Shown here piece after piece: positions 1 through 13,480 of a DNA stretch of 26,019 bases; the first letter of the stretch is position 1; each line of letters starts with the position of its first letter. This DNA comes from Sphaeroforma arctica JP610 (lineage: Eukaryota > Opisthokonta > Ichthyosporea > Ichthyophonida), in the NCBI RefSeq assembly GCF_001186125.1, contig NW_014040289.1, positions 1 through 26,019 of the forward strand. Reading direction: 5' to 3'. The translations under genes were made by a program, and so were the position numbers. The notes under the pieces were generated by a model. The model had not been told where the DNA came from, ran no database searches, and saw only the letters and a program-made list of their open reading frames with translations.

Positions 1-36
<36 letters not shown>

Positions 37-82
37 ATGTATGTGTGTGTGTGTGTGTGTGTGTGCATGTATGTGTGTGTGT
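1..82. repeat. (TG)n microsatellite
   Basis: Almost pure TG dinucleotides interrupted by TGCATGTATG. It lies at the window edge, so its true length is unknown. Confidence 0.95.
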
Positions 83-102
83 ATAAATATCTATAGAAAT
101 AA

Positions 103-384
103 CTGCATTCAGCCTCAGTAAGAATACAATTCACGCGCAATAGCTAATTTTCGTGTAGTACCTTGATGGCGCTGCTACTGCCTTCATCAGCTTCCGGGTC
201 TGCTAGTCACAGACACAAACGTAGAGGCAGGCGCAGACACACAAACACACCTAAACAACACGCACACAAACACACAAACACACACACCTGCATTCAGCCT
301 CAGTAACAATACAATTCACACGCAATAGCTAATTTTCGTGTAGTACCTTGATGGCGCTGCTACTGCCTTCATCAGCTTCCGGGT
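103..384. repeat. 97-bp direct repeat pair with CA-rich spacer
   Basis: Positions 103-199 and 288-384 are two copies of the same 97-bp unit. Both start CTGCATTCAGCC and end CTTCCGGGT, and they differ at only a few bases. The 88 bp between them is CA-rich simple sequence. The near identity implies a recent duplication. No coding role is visible. Confidence 0.9.
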
Positions 385-717
385 TTGCCATGATAAAATG
401 TGATACTTTATTCCTAACCCTGCTATACCCCGATTTAGAATATGCGGGTGTTATATCTCGTCTTGCAGTCTACGCTATAATATAAAGAAACCCAGATCGT
501 GTTGTGTCTTCTCCTTTGCTTCTAAATGTTTACCTTGTTATCTGCAAGACTGAAACAAACATATCCATCATGACCCACCCACCATTAAAAAAATATGTGA
601 TAATAGAGATAATAGAAAAGATCTGATACCACAATAACTGTTACGTCATAAATTTATAAATACTTTCACTTTTGGCGGGCTTTCTGCCTCTGAAGTTAAA
701 TAATTGTGTAGCGTGTC
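385..717. other. intergenic, nothing recognised
   Basis: AT-rich sequence without a convincing coding frame, RNA gene or repeat. It may belong to the 5' side of HUS1 or to an unseen neighbour. Confidence 0.5.
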
Positions 718-935
718 GTGCAGTGTACTGTGTATTTATTTATGTAGCATGAAGACTATTGATGGTACCACTTAATCGCATGAAGCTTATAGACACATAG
801 GATACACTGTAGTTGTATAGTTGTACAGTGCAGTGTACAGTGTCTATGTGTAGTATGAAGTCCTTGGGCGGTTTGCTTAATTCCATGAACCTTAAAGTCA
901 GATAGGATAGTCTGGATCCTACGATTTAATACTTG
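718..935. repeat. 110-bp imperfect tandem duplication
   Basis: The unit beginning at 718 (GTGCAGTGTACTGTG) recurs at 828 (GTGCAGTGTACAGTG) and similarity continues through ATGAAG and AGATAGGATA-like words in the same order. The copies are clearly diverged, with small indels. An open frame on the minus strand across 756-1064 has no recognisable domain and runs through this repeat, so I do not call it a gene. Confidence 0.75.
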
Positions 936-1216
936 CACATGTTGTAGTAGAAGACCAATCGTAGACGTGGTAGTACACAGCACAGCATTATAGTTACAAA
1001 CGTAGTAGTGGACGCCCACAGTACTATTTTCACCCTCATTTTTGAAGGATATAATCGTAGCCACAGAGCGCGAGTGAATACATCACATATCGCTGACATA
1101 GTTTCAGTCTTATGTATGGATAGCCTCAGTCATACGAAAGCATAAGTATGTCCTGTGTATAGTACTGCAATGTGCACTGATATAACTTAGCTGGCACGTA
1201 TAATAAACAAGTCAAC

Positions 1217-3825
1217 ATGAGATTTAAAGCTACAATCAGGGCCGATTCTCAGGTGCAGCGGTTTACACGTAAGTTCAACTCGGTGTCTTAATATGTATTT
1301 CGTGTACAGTACTATCATCTCGAGATTTAAGGCCACAATCAGGGCCGATTCTCAAGTGCAGTGGTTTACACGTAATTTCAACTCGGTGTCTTGTATATTT
1401 ATATTGCGTGTAGAATACTATTATCTCCCACGTGAGGTGGGATGTATATGTGTATTTTTATCAACTATGCGCACAGAACCCTTCAGTTCGTCTTCAACGC
1501 ACACGTAACATTACCCAAAGATTCAAACTCGGCTTATATACAATTCGCACGTAAGCTGTACTCGTTGTGTTCATTCTTTTTACTTTATCCACAGCATCCT
1601 TACTTTTCAGTTCTCTACTCAATATGTTTAATACACCATGGCTTGCACTAAGATCCACCCTTGTTTGTTTATCCTTTTCACACGTAAGTTGGATTCGATG
1701 CGTTTACTTCTTCATGTGTACGATAACGTCACCAGTCTTTAAGCATAAATGCTCATCCTTCTCTCAGTATTTCCAATACACACAGAATGTGGTACTGATA
1801 TTCAAATTTTTGTTTGTGTATTTATTTTACACGCAAGTCTGTACGGAAGCATACTTTTGCCATTTTTCTATATATTGGCAAGTTTGAATGCCTGTGCCTA
1901 TCCCCCTTTATAGCCACTTTCCATGCAGGTACCATGAGTATGTACATTATTGCCTTTGTTTAGTTTTCGAAGGGAAGTCCTTTGTGTGCATTCATATATA
2001 GCTACCTAGGGCTGTGCCCAAGGCGCATTGCAAGTGTATTCCGGGGGAGTGGAACCGTTATAAGTGGGTCGTGTGCCATGATTTAGAGCTTGGAGATAAG
2101 TGTTATTTCTATATTGTATACAGGCACAGCACACCTTTGAATGAACATCTTAGCGACACTTAGTTGTGTATAAGGGAGGGTACCAAAAAGGTTAAAGTAG
2201 CTTCCATATTTGGATAATAAACGCTCTTTCTTACGTATTTACGCAGCGCTTATAAAGGTATAAAAAGCAGAGTCTCATTTGTATTCAACATATCAAATTA
2301 GTTTGAACACCGATCAAGCACCTCACGACTCAATTAGTATTGGCTAGGGATCGCTATCGTTGAGTGGTAGTGCTCATGTTTAATTCACGGTATGAAATCG
2401 CTATAGGATGTATCACCGCTTCAATCTTCCTGTCAAACGCTACCCACTGATTGTTCAATTCATGGTGAAACATTGTACAGGATTTATCACCACAATATCG
2501 CGGATAAACAAAGATGCGACCCTGCGCATGGCCCCAGGCAAGCTCTACTTCATCTTGGTGGCGTCTGATGTGTCCGATGGCAGTGTGAGGGTGTGGGCTG
2601 AGGTTGAAGCGGTATGTCTTTATCATCCGATTTCATAAGAACCATTGAGTTGTTATGCCTGTATATGAATAATTAGCGCATTTCCATGTGTATGTTTTTA
2701 TCACCGGTGTGTGTCCTACTGTTGCTTTGTATTAAGAATTTGTGCGTCTAAGTATTGTAGGTATGTACGCCTTGCTCCGTGCTCTGTATTTCAACGCTTG
2801 CGTATTTCTAATTATTTTTCAAGCACGGCTATGAATCCACAGGATATCATCCTCGAAAACTTACAATTCTAAAGCCCACCTCCCATTAACGAAATGCTAA
2901 TAAGGACAGTAATATATGAGACGTATAGCTCCACCTTCCACATCTCACCCCACTCTTATACTGGACTGTACAGGAAACTATTTTCGACAGCTTCCAAATC
3001 GAAAGCCGACACCCAAACAACGAGATATTGATGGAGATAGGGCTCGAAAATCTGCAAAGGGCACTCAGATCGGCATCAGCGTCTAACGATGTGGTCTTTC
3101 GTTTGACAGGTGACGGGGGCCAACCCGCGTTGACTCTGACTATCAAATTGGTAATCTGTTGGGAATATATGTATGCTCGTTTGTATCTTTTTAGTTTTGA
3201 GTTCAAGTTGGTCAGATTCTAGCTATCAGATTTTGACTATCAGTGTGGGGACAATGTATGCACTTTTTTTATTTGTAATAATAGGTGTTTAAGCCGACTA
3301 ATCAAACTGATGATCTCTTACAGTTCTTCCAGTTGAGGGAATCTACATACGATCATACATATTTACTCCATTGATTGTTCAAGCGGGCCGAAATCTGACT
3401 AAAATAATTGTAACGCCTGACTTGATTGGATATTATTACATATTGCACCAATATTGAATCTGATCAACCCAAAGTACACTTTATCCTTGTCCTTGTAGGA
3501 GAGTCGAACCGCCGAGCGTACTGTGATACAGAATGTGCCAGTTGCGCTACTCAGCCATGAACTGACCGCCAACTACTGCGAACCTGACTTACCTCAGCCT
3601 GATGTATGTGAGTGGTGGTCACGTTTTGGTCACTTACATAGACATTTATAGCAATTTACATATATATATATATAATGTATATACATGTGGGTGTATGTGT
3701 GTATGCATATGTACATGTAGATATGTATATGTATATATGTGTCTGTCTCTGTGTGTGTGTGTATACGTATATATGGACATATGTATATCGATATATATTG
3801 TATATGTTATATATATATTATTGTG

Positions 3826-3891
<66 letters not shown>

Positions 3892-5637
3892 TATAGTAGT
3901 ATATATATATATATATATTTACATATATAAAATAACATGTTACCACGCAATTCGGTGGTACTTCAGATCAACATATGCCTGCCAAGTCTCAAGATTCTCA
4001 GCACTATCATCGACCGCATGAAGACATTGGACAAGTACGTGGTGCTATCAGCCAACAACGAGGGCGAGCTTCGTCTGCAGATTGAGGCCGATGCCGTGAG
4101 TGTGTGCACATCTGTCACAGAATGTGAGATTCCAAAGTCTACTGGTAGGTTATTGCATACTGGCTTCATGATATATAGGGAGTGAGTTTTCTCTCAAGTG
4201 CTTCGGTAATTGACATCGGCGGCCTAATCGACAGCTATCGCTTTAATGGCATGGGTATGTATACTCGATTGAGGCATGTACCGTTCTGTATGAGTATGAA
4301 ATTCTTAAAGTCTGCTGGGATGTATGATAGCATACGGTACTATTGTGTAGTATAATTGAGTCATACTCTTGACTTCACTGATAAGGGATATTGACATGAG
4401 ATTATAAAATTACGAGAGATATTTGCTGATCGAGTCGGATGCCGTGAGTGTGCACACATTTATCACACTGAGTGAGATTCCAAAGTCTGTAGGATTGCGA
4501 TCTTGAGAAACCTAATATAAAATGACAACTATTATTCCGGGCTTAATCTATATATTATCAACTCGTAAAAATAGTTGCATTAAAATTCATCCACACCACC
4601 TTCCAAGTTGTGCTGTGGCGTATTGCATTTCATTCATCCACTTCATCTCCGTGTGGTGTCCAGACGCAGAAGAGCAGACTAGAGCAGACGACGTTTTCGT
4701 ATCGGCTCGGATCGATATCAAAAAGTTTTCCCAGTTTTTGGTCGGCTTTCAGATGTCACCTACCGCCGTTATCTGCAGTAAGTGTGACAGATGTAAAGTA
4801 GTTACTATTGTTTATCTGCGTGATGTCCTTCTGTCAACTTCATGTCCAAGTAATTGTATATTTACTGACATGTGACATGTGAGCTATGCACATTGGGTTG
4901 CCTGTGGGGCTTGGATTAATATCAGCAAGTCCTCCCAGTCTCTGGTGGTCACATACCACCGAAACTTGCATATGTGCGTTTTTTATGTGTCGAGTAATCA
5001 TTTGTGCGTGATGTCCATCTATTAAGGTATCATGCACTTTTTGGGAATGTTTTAGGAGATAAATTTCTCGATGAATCCTTCTATTAGTTGGTGTGTGACG
5101 ACAATGCGAGGTAAATAAATTAAATCAAATACATTAAAGGCTTTAAGAGCCAATGCATATTCCAACCCACCAGTAAAATAAGCAATATATAATTTTCTGC
5201 GTTTTATTCAAACAAAGATGTTACGAATCGGTGGTCCTTACTAAATTATTCCCACATCAGCCGTTGTTGTTCTCACCGCTGTGTGGTTTAAGTGCAATAT
5301 AGGGATGGCCCTGGCTCAAACCCATACTTCATTCGACTACATACATGCCTGCCTGGCAGACCATTGCACTATGTCATGTACGTAGATATAAGGCAGACGC
5401 GAGTTCAGAGCATGAATAGTGTTCCCGCTCACGCTGTGTTTATAAAAATTATCTCACTATCTTCCCGTAGACAGGTGTGGTTTCAGCTCTCATTCACATA
5501 TGCTAACATATGACATTCCTTCGATTTCCCCCGTGGTACTACCCAAAACCACAGGTATAGTTCCACACCGGGCGGTCATACTGTTCCTGCTGAGCCATGA
5601 GGTCTCAATGACCTACTATGTGCCCGTCATCTCCTAG
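1217..5637 (+). CDS. HUS1: HUS1 checkpoint clamp subunit, seven exons
   Basis: HUS1 is the PCNA-fold subunit of the RAD9-HUS1-RAD1 (9-1-1) ring, loaded on damaged nuclear DNA to activate ATR-type checkpoint signalling. Exons that I assembled: 1217-1268, 2481-2611, 2974-3150, 3499-3603, 3967-4144, 4664-4777 and 5555-5637, all with GT-AG junctions and matching phases. The product is 279 aa; human HUS1 is about 280. Matches recalled from the family: MRFKATI at the N terminus, FTR spanning the exon 1/2 junction, [14 protein letters not shown] (37-50), [16 protein letters not shown] and ENLQRAL in exon 3, LPSLKIL and EGELRLQIE in exon 5, [10 protein letters not shown] in exon 6, and [14 protein letters not shown] at the C terminus. 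Exon 1 is only 52 nt and sits 1.2 kb upstream; without it the protein would lack the first beta strand. Intron 4 holds a long (TA)n tract. Introns 1, 2, 4 side regions and especially introns 1, 2, 5 and 6 carry decayed exon copies, listed separately. The gene converges on QPRT. Confidence 0.95.
1322..1430 (+). repeat. tandem copy of HUS1 exon 1 with donor
   Basis: A 103-bp tandem duplication: 1322-1391 matches 1219-1288 with 5 differences in 70 bp, and weaker similarity continues to about 1430. It contains exon 1 codons 2 to 18 and its donor region. The copy lacks the ATG (TCG instead) and its donor reads GTAATT rather than GTAAGT. Three of the four differences inside the codons are synonymous; the other changes Arg to Trp. 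CACGTAAG-like words recurring near 1548, 1681 and 1829 may be older remnants. Confidence 0.88.
2401..2430 (+). repeat. partial copy of HUS1 exon 2 acceptor
   Basis: TATAGGATGTATCACC at 2402-2417 resembles TACAGGATTTATCACC at 2476-2491, the real acceptor and first codons of exon 2, with 14 of 16 bases identical. Similarity fades afterwards. The match is short, so chance is possible, but it fits the pattern of copies beside other exons of this gene. Confidence 0.45.
2840..2905 (+). repeat. decayed copy of HUS1 exon 3 start
   Basis: The segment from the CAG at 2840-2842 aligns without gaps to the real acceptor and first codons of exon 3 starting at 2971, at about 70 percent identity over roughly 56 bp. 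Landmarks TTCGA/CTCGA, AAAGCC and AACGA keep their spacing. The copied frame contains an in-frame stop, so it is not a usable alternative exon. Confidence 0.7.
3660..3930. repeat. (TA)n and TG-rich microsatellite in HUS1 intron 4
   Basis: Long TA dinucleotide tracts (about 3827-3888 and 3900-3917), preceded by TATG- and TGTG-rich sequence. Open frames over this tract encode Tyr-Ile repeats and are artefacts. Confidence 0.95.
4267..4337 (+). repeat. degraded copy of HUS1 exon 5 end
   Basis: GATTGAGGCATG at 4269 and GAAATTCTTAAAGTCTGCTGG at 4298 onward resemble the last part of exon 5 and its donor (from 4080 and from 4129), in the same order and with deletions between. It lies between the true exon end and the better-preserved copy at 4426-4488. 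Confidence 0.6.
4426..4490 (+). repeat. copy of HUS1 exon 5 end, still in frame
   Basis: About 63 bp match the end of exon 5 (4078-4140) at roughly 80 percent identity, including GATGCCGTGAGTGTG and GAGATTCCAAAGTCT. Read in the exon frame it encodes [19 protein letters not shown], against [19 protein letters not shown] in the real exon, with no stop. GTAGGA follows at the position of the real GTAGGT donor region. It could be a decayed or a cryptic alternative exon. Confidence 0.8.
4900..5020 (+). repeat. copy of HUS1 exon 6 and flank
   Basis: 4908-4950 matches 4704-4746 of exon 6 at about 74 percent without gaps, and TGCGTGATGTCC recurs at 4817 and at 5005. The copied frame reads [12 protein letters not shown] beside the real [12 protein letters not shown] and stays open. 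The unit length is about 190-205 bp, so exon and downstream intron were copied together. No strong donor follows the copy. Confidence 0.75.
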
Positions 5638-5649
5638 CCGCTGGGATGG

Positions 5650-6350
5650 TCTCTGAATGCGAACTTGCGAATACACATACGTACAATACTTTCACATGCC
5701 AAGGTTTATGCATAAGAGTTCTTCCAAGGATGTCCGTGGCTCTGCACGATTAGGCTTCCAAGCTTCGAAGACCGTGCACTCATTGGTGAATTGTGACTGG
5801 GATGGAACTGCAGTAGGCCAAGAAGCAAAGGAGAGACATCATATCAGTACTCATGCGCAGGTATCACAAGGATTTTTGTATGAGTGGACGCTGGAATATG
5901 CCAGTTCTTGAAATTATGTGTTGCTGAAAGCCATTGGCACTTTGCGTAAACATGGCGCTAACACTGGTGGGGCGCCATTCACGTCATCACATGATTGTAG
6001 ACGAATGCAATACGAACTCGAGAGCACGGCAAATCATTATATACATAGTGAAAAGGCATGGCCATAAATTAATCCAGACGAGTGCAACACTAGCTCAAAG
6101 CACAAACGATCAGATCATGTACACATAGCAGACAACAACTCGATTCATATCAGACCACATTGGCATCAAGTACAGTGGATGAAACAACCTTGGCGGAATT
6201 TTGTTATATGAGCGCTGAGTCGAAGTTTATACTGCAGGGTACAAGCAAAGCTCAAATGGGACCGAAGCTATATCGTTATCCGCAGAACATTGTTCGCTTC
6301 GTGTCTACATGCACAACGGTGTGGTTAGGGGATAAGCACATATGAGAGTT
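5650..6350 (+). mobile_element. possible Ty1/copia-type retroelement fossil
   Basis: Short stretches recall the RNase H end of copia-type pol: a CDWDG-like word followed by a charged segment, and further on LASSTVDET with a Glu- and Ala-containing stretch after it, comparable to the ALSSTEAEY region of the family. No LTRs or other domains are visible. The remnant is old and clearly broken, with several breaks. It lies between the convergent 3' ends of HUS1 and QPRT. Confidence 0.33.
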
Positions 6351-6382
6351 CTTACCATATTATGAATCGTATCGTGACCGCA

Positions 6383-9471
<3,089 letters not shown>

Positions 9472-9644
9472 TTTAACTACATGCATATAGACGGGACTGA
9501 TATCAGTGACAGTCGACAACATGCTCCTCTGGTTTTAAGACCGACTGAACTGTCCCACAAATATTGTTAATTTTTACAACAATTTCCCAACGATGTCTTT
9601 TACAACAATGTCAAACACTGGGTATCAATAGTAGCGTGCTTGTT

Positions 9645-10058
9645 TTACTGGTGATTGTGACACTCTATCCATAGAGGAAGACGAGCACTCTCACAAATAT
9701 CGTCTAAAGCAAAACACAATGCTTTCCACACTATGAGGAATAATGACACACCATTTGAAGTGAAGTGCGTCTTCTTCTTCCTTACAGGGTCCGCCAGCGC
9801 CAGTACACCGCCCATGCCATCGTCCTCACTATTCCTGTGCGCACCCCTCTTGCGCTTGCCCGGAGTTTCATCCAGGTTGTTCTTTACCCGGAACTCAATG
9901 TTCACATCTGTAGGTGCCTTCTCGCAATAGGCCAGATGCTCCTCCCATCGGGCGGCGCTGGTACGTTTCGCGTACTGTGTGTCACAGTATACACAAGCCG
10001 TCTTGGTTTCTGTCTCGGTTGTGTGCATACGTACACTGGCTTGCGGTCGCCCTACCAT
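9645..10058 (-). CDS. BED-type zinc-finger ORF
   Basis: A 137-aa frame from ATG 10058 to the stop at 9645. Residues 22-45 form C-x2-C-x15-H-x3-C with an aromatic after the second Cys and HLAYC at the end, as in BED fingers, which bind DNA in hAT transposases and in host proteins derived from them. GKRKRGAHR (67-75) looks like a nuclear localisation signal and an acidic patch follows. No transposase catalytic domain is present. The frame stays open for some codons upstream of the first ATG, so a 5' exon may exist. A GTAAGG at 9789-9784 could be a donor for a 55-nt intron giving a different, shorter tail; I cannot decide. Its 3' end lies 174 bp upstream of the QPRT start codon on the same strand. 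Confidence 0.55.
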   Translation of the reverse strand: MVGRPQASVRMHTTETETKTACVYCDTQYAKRTSAARWEEHLAYCEKAPTDVNIEFRVKNNLDETPGKRKRGAHRNSEDDGMGGVLALADPVRKKKTHFTSNGVSLFLIVWKALCFALDDICESARLPLWIECHNHQ

Positions 10059-11197
10059 TCGTGCTTGCTTCTGTATTTCCTTTTGATTGGGAGGGAATGT
10101 TGTATGTAAGTTTCAGCCCCCCAAGAGACGCATTCGTACATATACGCACTAATCACTGAATACAATATACACACATAGGTACAAAGTATGTATTTATATA
10201 TGTATGTATGTATTTATATATGTATGTATATGTATATGTATATGTATATGCATAAGTACATGTACATGTATGTATGTACGTATAAATATTTATATATATG
10301 TATATATAAATGTGTGTGTGTATGCATGTGTGTGTATGTATATGTATATGTATATAATATATGTATATAATATATGTATAATATATATATATATATATAT
10401 ATATGCATAAGTGTATGCATATTTGTAGTGTATCTGTTTGTATGCATGCGTGGGCGCGTGTGATGTGGGTTGGGTTTATTTAATGCACGATTATGACATT
10501 CTTTAATCAGCCTACCGATTCCGTAGAATGTATTAAAAATGAATACCCTAAACAAACAGCGTTTCGTTTATAACATGCAGAGGCGCCGCATATTCGAAAC
10601 TACAGTGTGCACTGCATTCAATCTGTGCGGGCGAAACCCATAAGTACGAGCATTGGGTGAGATGAAAATAGTTTTTCTCTGGTAGTTCACAAAGGTCTCA
10701 ATCACCGCAGACATTAAAGCACAAGTATACTCCTAGAAACTCATCACACAACAACCTTGAGACGACACCAGAATACTAATAAGAACTAATCCAAATCAAC
10801 AGTGCTAACTATGGACAGGCCGAATCATTATTACTAACTTTAGATACGGAACACACTACCTTTCGAAGCAGCACTGAAACATGGTGTCCGAACCACAAAA
10901 TGTCACTGAGTGGGGGAACTGGTACTTATTGTACGACAACGTGCTAAGAAAACACGTGGCGTATATCCACCCATACACGAGAGGTATAGAGATACTCTCA
11001 ATCCGAAGCACAGATGGAAGTGAGAACCCATAAGTCTGTCTCACCGCTCTTCATGACTATTTCAATTATGTAAGTACAGTCCTGGATCGCATCCGTATAT
11101 TCATACATAGAGTGATATACATGTGCGTACACATATCCATATTCATACGTATACACGCGCATAGACACACACACATTCAAAACAACACAGCTCACGA
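10059..11197. other. intergenic or intronic DNA with microsatellites
   Basis: 10187-10410 is TA/TG/TATG simple sequence. 10560-11130 has no recognised gene. On the minus strand, sequence between TTTTCTTAG (ending about 10950) and CGAAAG|GTAGTG (about 10857) is open in one frame and flanked by splice-like sites, reading YQFPHSVTFCGSDTMFQCC; it may be an additional exon of the Gln-rich gene, but I could not join it in phase. Confidence 0.4.
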
Positions 11198-11372
11198 TCA
11201 ACACACCCGACCGACGTGCGGTTGAACGTGCTGAGGAGGCTGTATGGGCACCTGCTGCTGGGGTTGGGATGGTGCCTGGATAGCCAATTGCTGCTGCTGA
11301 TGGTGTTGCACCTGCTGTTGCTGTTGCTGCTGTTGTTGTGCTTGTTGTTGTGCTTGTTGTTGTGCTTGTTGG

Positions 11373-11415
<43 letters not shown>

Positions 11416-12509
11416 GCTGTTGCTGTTGCTGATGTTGTTGCTGCTGTTGAAGTGAGGGCGTACAAATGGTGAGCATTCTAATATCAAGCTGTACGAACAT
11501 ATGCGAAATTTTGTACTATTTTCACTTGCACAAACTTTTGGACTCAATTATAGACCAACGAGTACGCATTTGGCAATAGAAGGTGAAACAGTTGTTATTT
11601 TCGGCAATGGGCACAGACGTGAGTCAAAAACAGTAGAGTACACGGGCACAAAACGATTGTTGTACCTCGAAGTCGACAAAGTGTAATTGCGACAATATTT
11701 GGCTACTCTAGGTTGAGGTATACACAAGGATGACATCCAAACACTCAACAAGACATACCGAGTGTAGCATCAGTTCTCGCTGCGCCTGGTCATAAGACTG
11801 CGACACTTGATCACGGTTGGCCTCCTGCTGCTGAGACAAGGGGCAGCAAGGAAAACGACTATCAGTATACAATTGATTCACACCTAACCAAGATGTTAAA
11901 GTAGGTTGTAATTGTTCCTCATGACACCGACACAGCTCGTAATAGGTTTGACTTGACTAAAGAGCTCATTTTATACTTGTACCGTTGTGGTGTGATCGTT
12001 GCTCAGTCGGCGCTTACAGTGGTTGCCAATACAATAAAAATTATATATATATACAGAACGCAGGGTAGACTGGATAACCCTAAATGTAGGCCCATAGACT
12101 CGTACATGATATACTATCTGTCAGGTTAGTGTGACAGTCGCGAGATAAAAGTTCGAACCTACCGTGCTAAGTATACACCCGATTTATGTGAATAATACAA
12201 GCTACGTCCGTTCCGCTTTAGTATAACAAATATATCAATTACGATGAAGACAAAAGACGAGATGGAACATACATGTTGCTGCATCAGCTGTTGCTGGGCT
12301 TGTTGCTGCACCTGTTGTTGCTGCTGAGGAACCACTACCACACTTCCAGGCTCCTGAGGTGGCACCAAAGCAACTGCACTGGCAAGTGCGAGTGCATGCG
12401 AGAACTGCTCAGGGATAGACCCAGCTACAGAACCGTTTGGATCGGTCATGGAGGCTTCCTTGAAGGGCGAGGAGCCTCGGAGATCGTTCTCATCCGGTAG
12501 TTGATTCAT
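11198..12509 (-). CDS. Glutamine-rich protein, at least three exons
   Basis: Not recognised. Proposed exons in coding order: 12509-12273 (79 codons), 11830-11759 (24 codons) and 11443-11198 (82 codons including stop). All junctions are GT-AG and phase 0. The 184-aa product starts MNQLPDENDLRG, has an Ala/Val-rich helix-like segment (38-50), a short Gln tract, then QQEANRDQVSQSYDQ, a polar helical stretch, and finally a long Gln region with His and QQA repeats followed by a Pro/Gln tail. Gln is encoded by mixed CAA and CAG, with a long pure CAA run. Such low-complexity regions are common in transcription cofactors and RNA-binding proteins, but nothing here fixes a function. The 3' end is uncertain: another exon may follow downstream. 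The plus-strand Leu-rich frames over this region are antisense shadows. Confidence 0.6.
11330..11436. repeat. TTG/CAA trinucleotide tract coding for poly-Gln
   Basis: Trinucleotide repeat, TTG on the plus strand and CAA on the coding minus strand, with CTG/CAG interruptions at its ends. Such tracts are length-variable in other eukaryotes. Confidence 0.9.
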
Positions 12510-13179
12510 TGTGAATATGCCAAGGTGACTAATTGTATTTCCAGTAACTGGCTACAGATGATGTCGGAGACTGTGTATATATATGTGTACTGTAATGTCG
12601 CCTTACTCGAACAAATTCTGTAAACAAAATAGACTGATATCTATCGCAAGCTTGGTCGTCTATTCGACTCAATATTGTTACACTAAAGAAGGCCAATACA
12701 GTTTACGCCAGCTAATACTTGACCAAAACTCGATTGTAAATAGTCTAAACAGCCAGGTATAGTCTTATACCAAGCGATGGCTCAGGATGGATGAGTGCAT
12801 ATAAGGCCGGTGAATTGGGAAGCAACTAGCAACTGACACTCTGTGCACTTAGGTACTTTTCCGCGGGAGGAATATTAAGAGCTATTCAATTTGGTCTGTC
12901 ACTCTTTGCTACTCTTTGGTAATAGTTTCGAATAACAGCGGCACCCCATCCGACCCATGTATTTATAATGTATTATATTATAGAACTCGTCGCTTTGATA
13001 TTATTTATAATAATATATCGGATATTTTATTTCCGGTTTCCATTGTCGCTTATATCGGTGCAAAATCGCAAATGCAGACCGATCCGTTGGCAATATAATA
13101 AAAGTTTTGCACAAACGGGCGGTTTGACATATAGAATACCGACAATATGTACTAGAGAAGAGAATACCTACTCGTTACA
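12510..13179. other. intergenic, nothing recognised
   Basis: AT-rich sequence upstream of the Gln-rich gene. It probably includes that gene's promoter, but I see no specific site. Confidence 0.5.
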
Positions 13180-13480
13180 AGGACTTGAACCCAGAGACCT
13201 GTACTGTCGCAGTTTTTCCCTCCATTTGCAACGAGGTTTATACGACGCAGAACGTAGCAAACATTATTATTTGTATTTTCGAACAAAAGGCTCGTCCGAA
13301 AAAAAAACTTCCCCACCAAGCTCTGAAATGTGTCTTTTTAGCGAGGTCTCAAAAAGAACGGGGTTTACGACACATACAATTTTATATTATTTATATATTT
13401 AGCTGAGGATGTACTCAGACACAAAAAGAACAGGATATACGACACGGTTGAGGACAGTGAGGATGTAATTACTCAGTCAG
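13180..13480 (+). mobile_element. Ty1/copia-type integrase-region scrap
   Basis: A stretch around 13280-13370 includes ALKCVFLARSQKERG, resembling the AIKCVFLGYS..KGYR signature at the C-terminal end of copia-type integrases, with a Lys-rich segment just before it as in the family. It is a short, old and broken fossil without LTRs. The words AAAAAGAACGGGGTTTACGA and AAAAAGAACAGGATATACGA recur about 70 bp apart at its 3' side, so part of it was locally duplicated. Confidence 0.38.

Noticed and set aside
756-1064. 102-codon minus-strand open frame
   Set aside because: No domain, His/Cys/Thr-rich composition, and it runs through a diverged tandem duplication.
2251-2267. TATAAAGGTATAAAAAG as a promoter TATA box
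   Set aside because: It lies inside HUS1 intron 1 once the true first exon is placed at 1217.
2408-2480. ATG at 2408 as the HUS1 start
   Set aside because: It would give a 286-aa protein, but the residues before 2481 do not match the family. Exon 1 at 1217-1268 plus the acceptor at 2480 gives an ungapped match to the conserved N terminus.
3602-3930. Open frames over TA/TG repeats
   Set aside because: They encode only Tyr-Ile/Cys-Val repeats created by microsatellites; the same applies near 9068-9310, 10188-10410 and 17560-17890.
9472-9522. Upstream Met as the QPRT start
   Set aside because: The extra 17 residues lack family match and lack the basic character of a targeting peptide.
11216-11455. 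Leu-rich plus-strand frame
   Set aside because: It is the antisense of the poly-Gln repeat; the minus strand has supported exons.
13170-13215. tRNA-like T-arm GGTTCAAGTCC on the minus strand
   Set aside because: The T stem does not pair well and no A box or acceptor stem is present.
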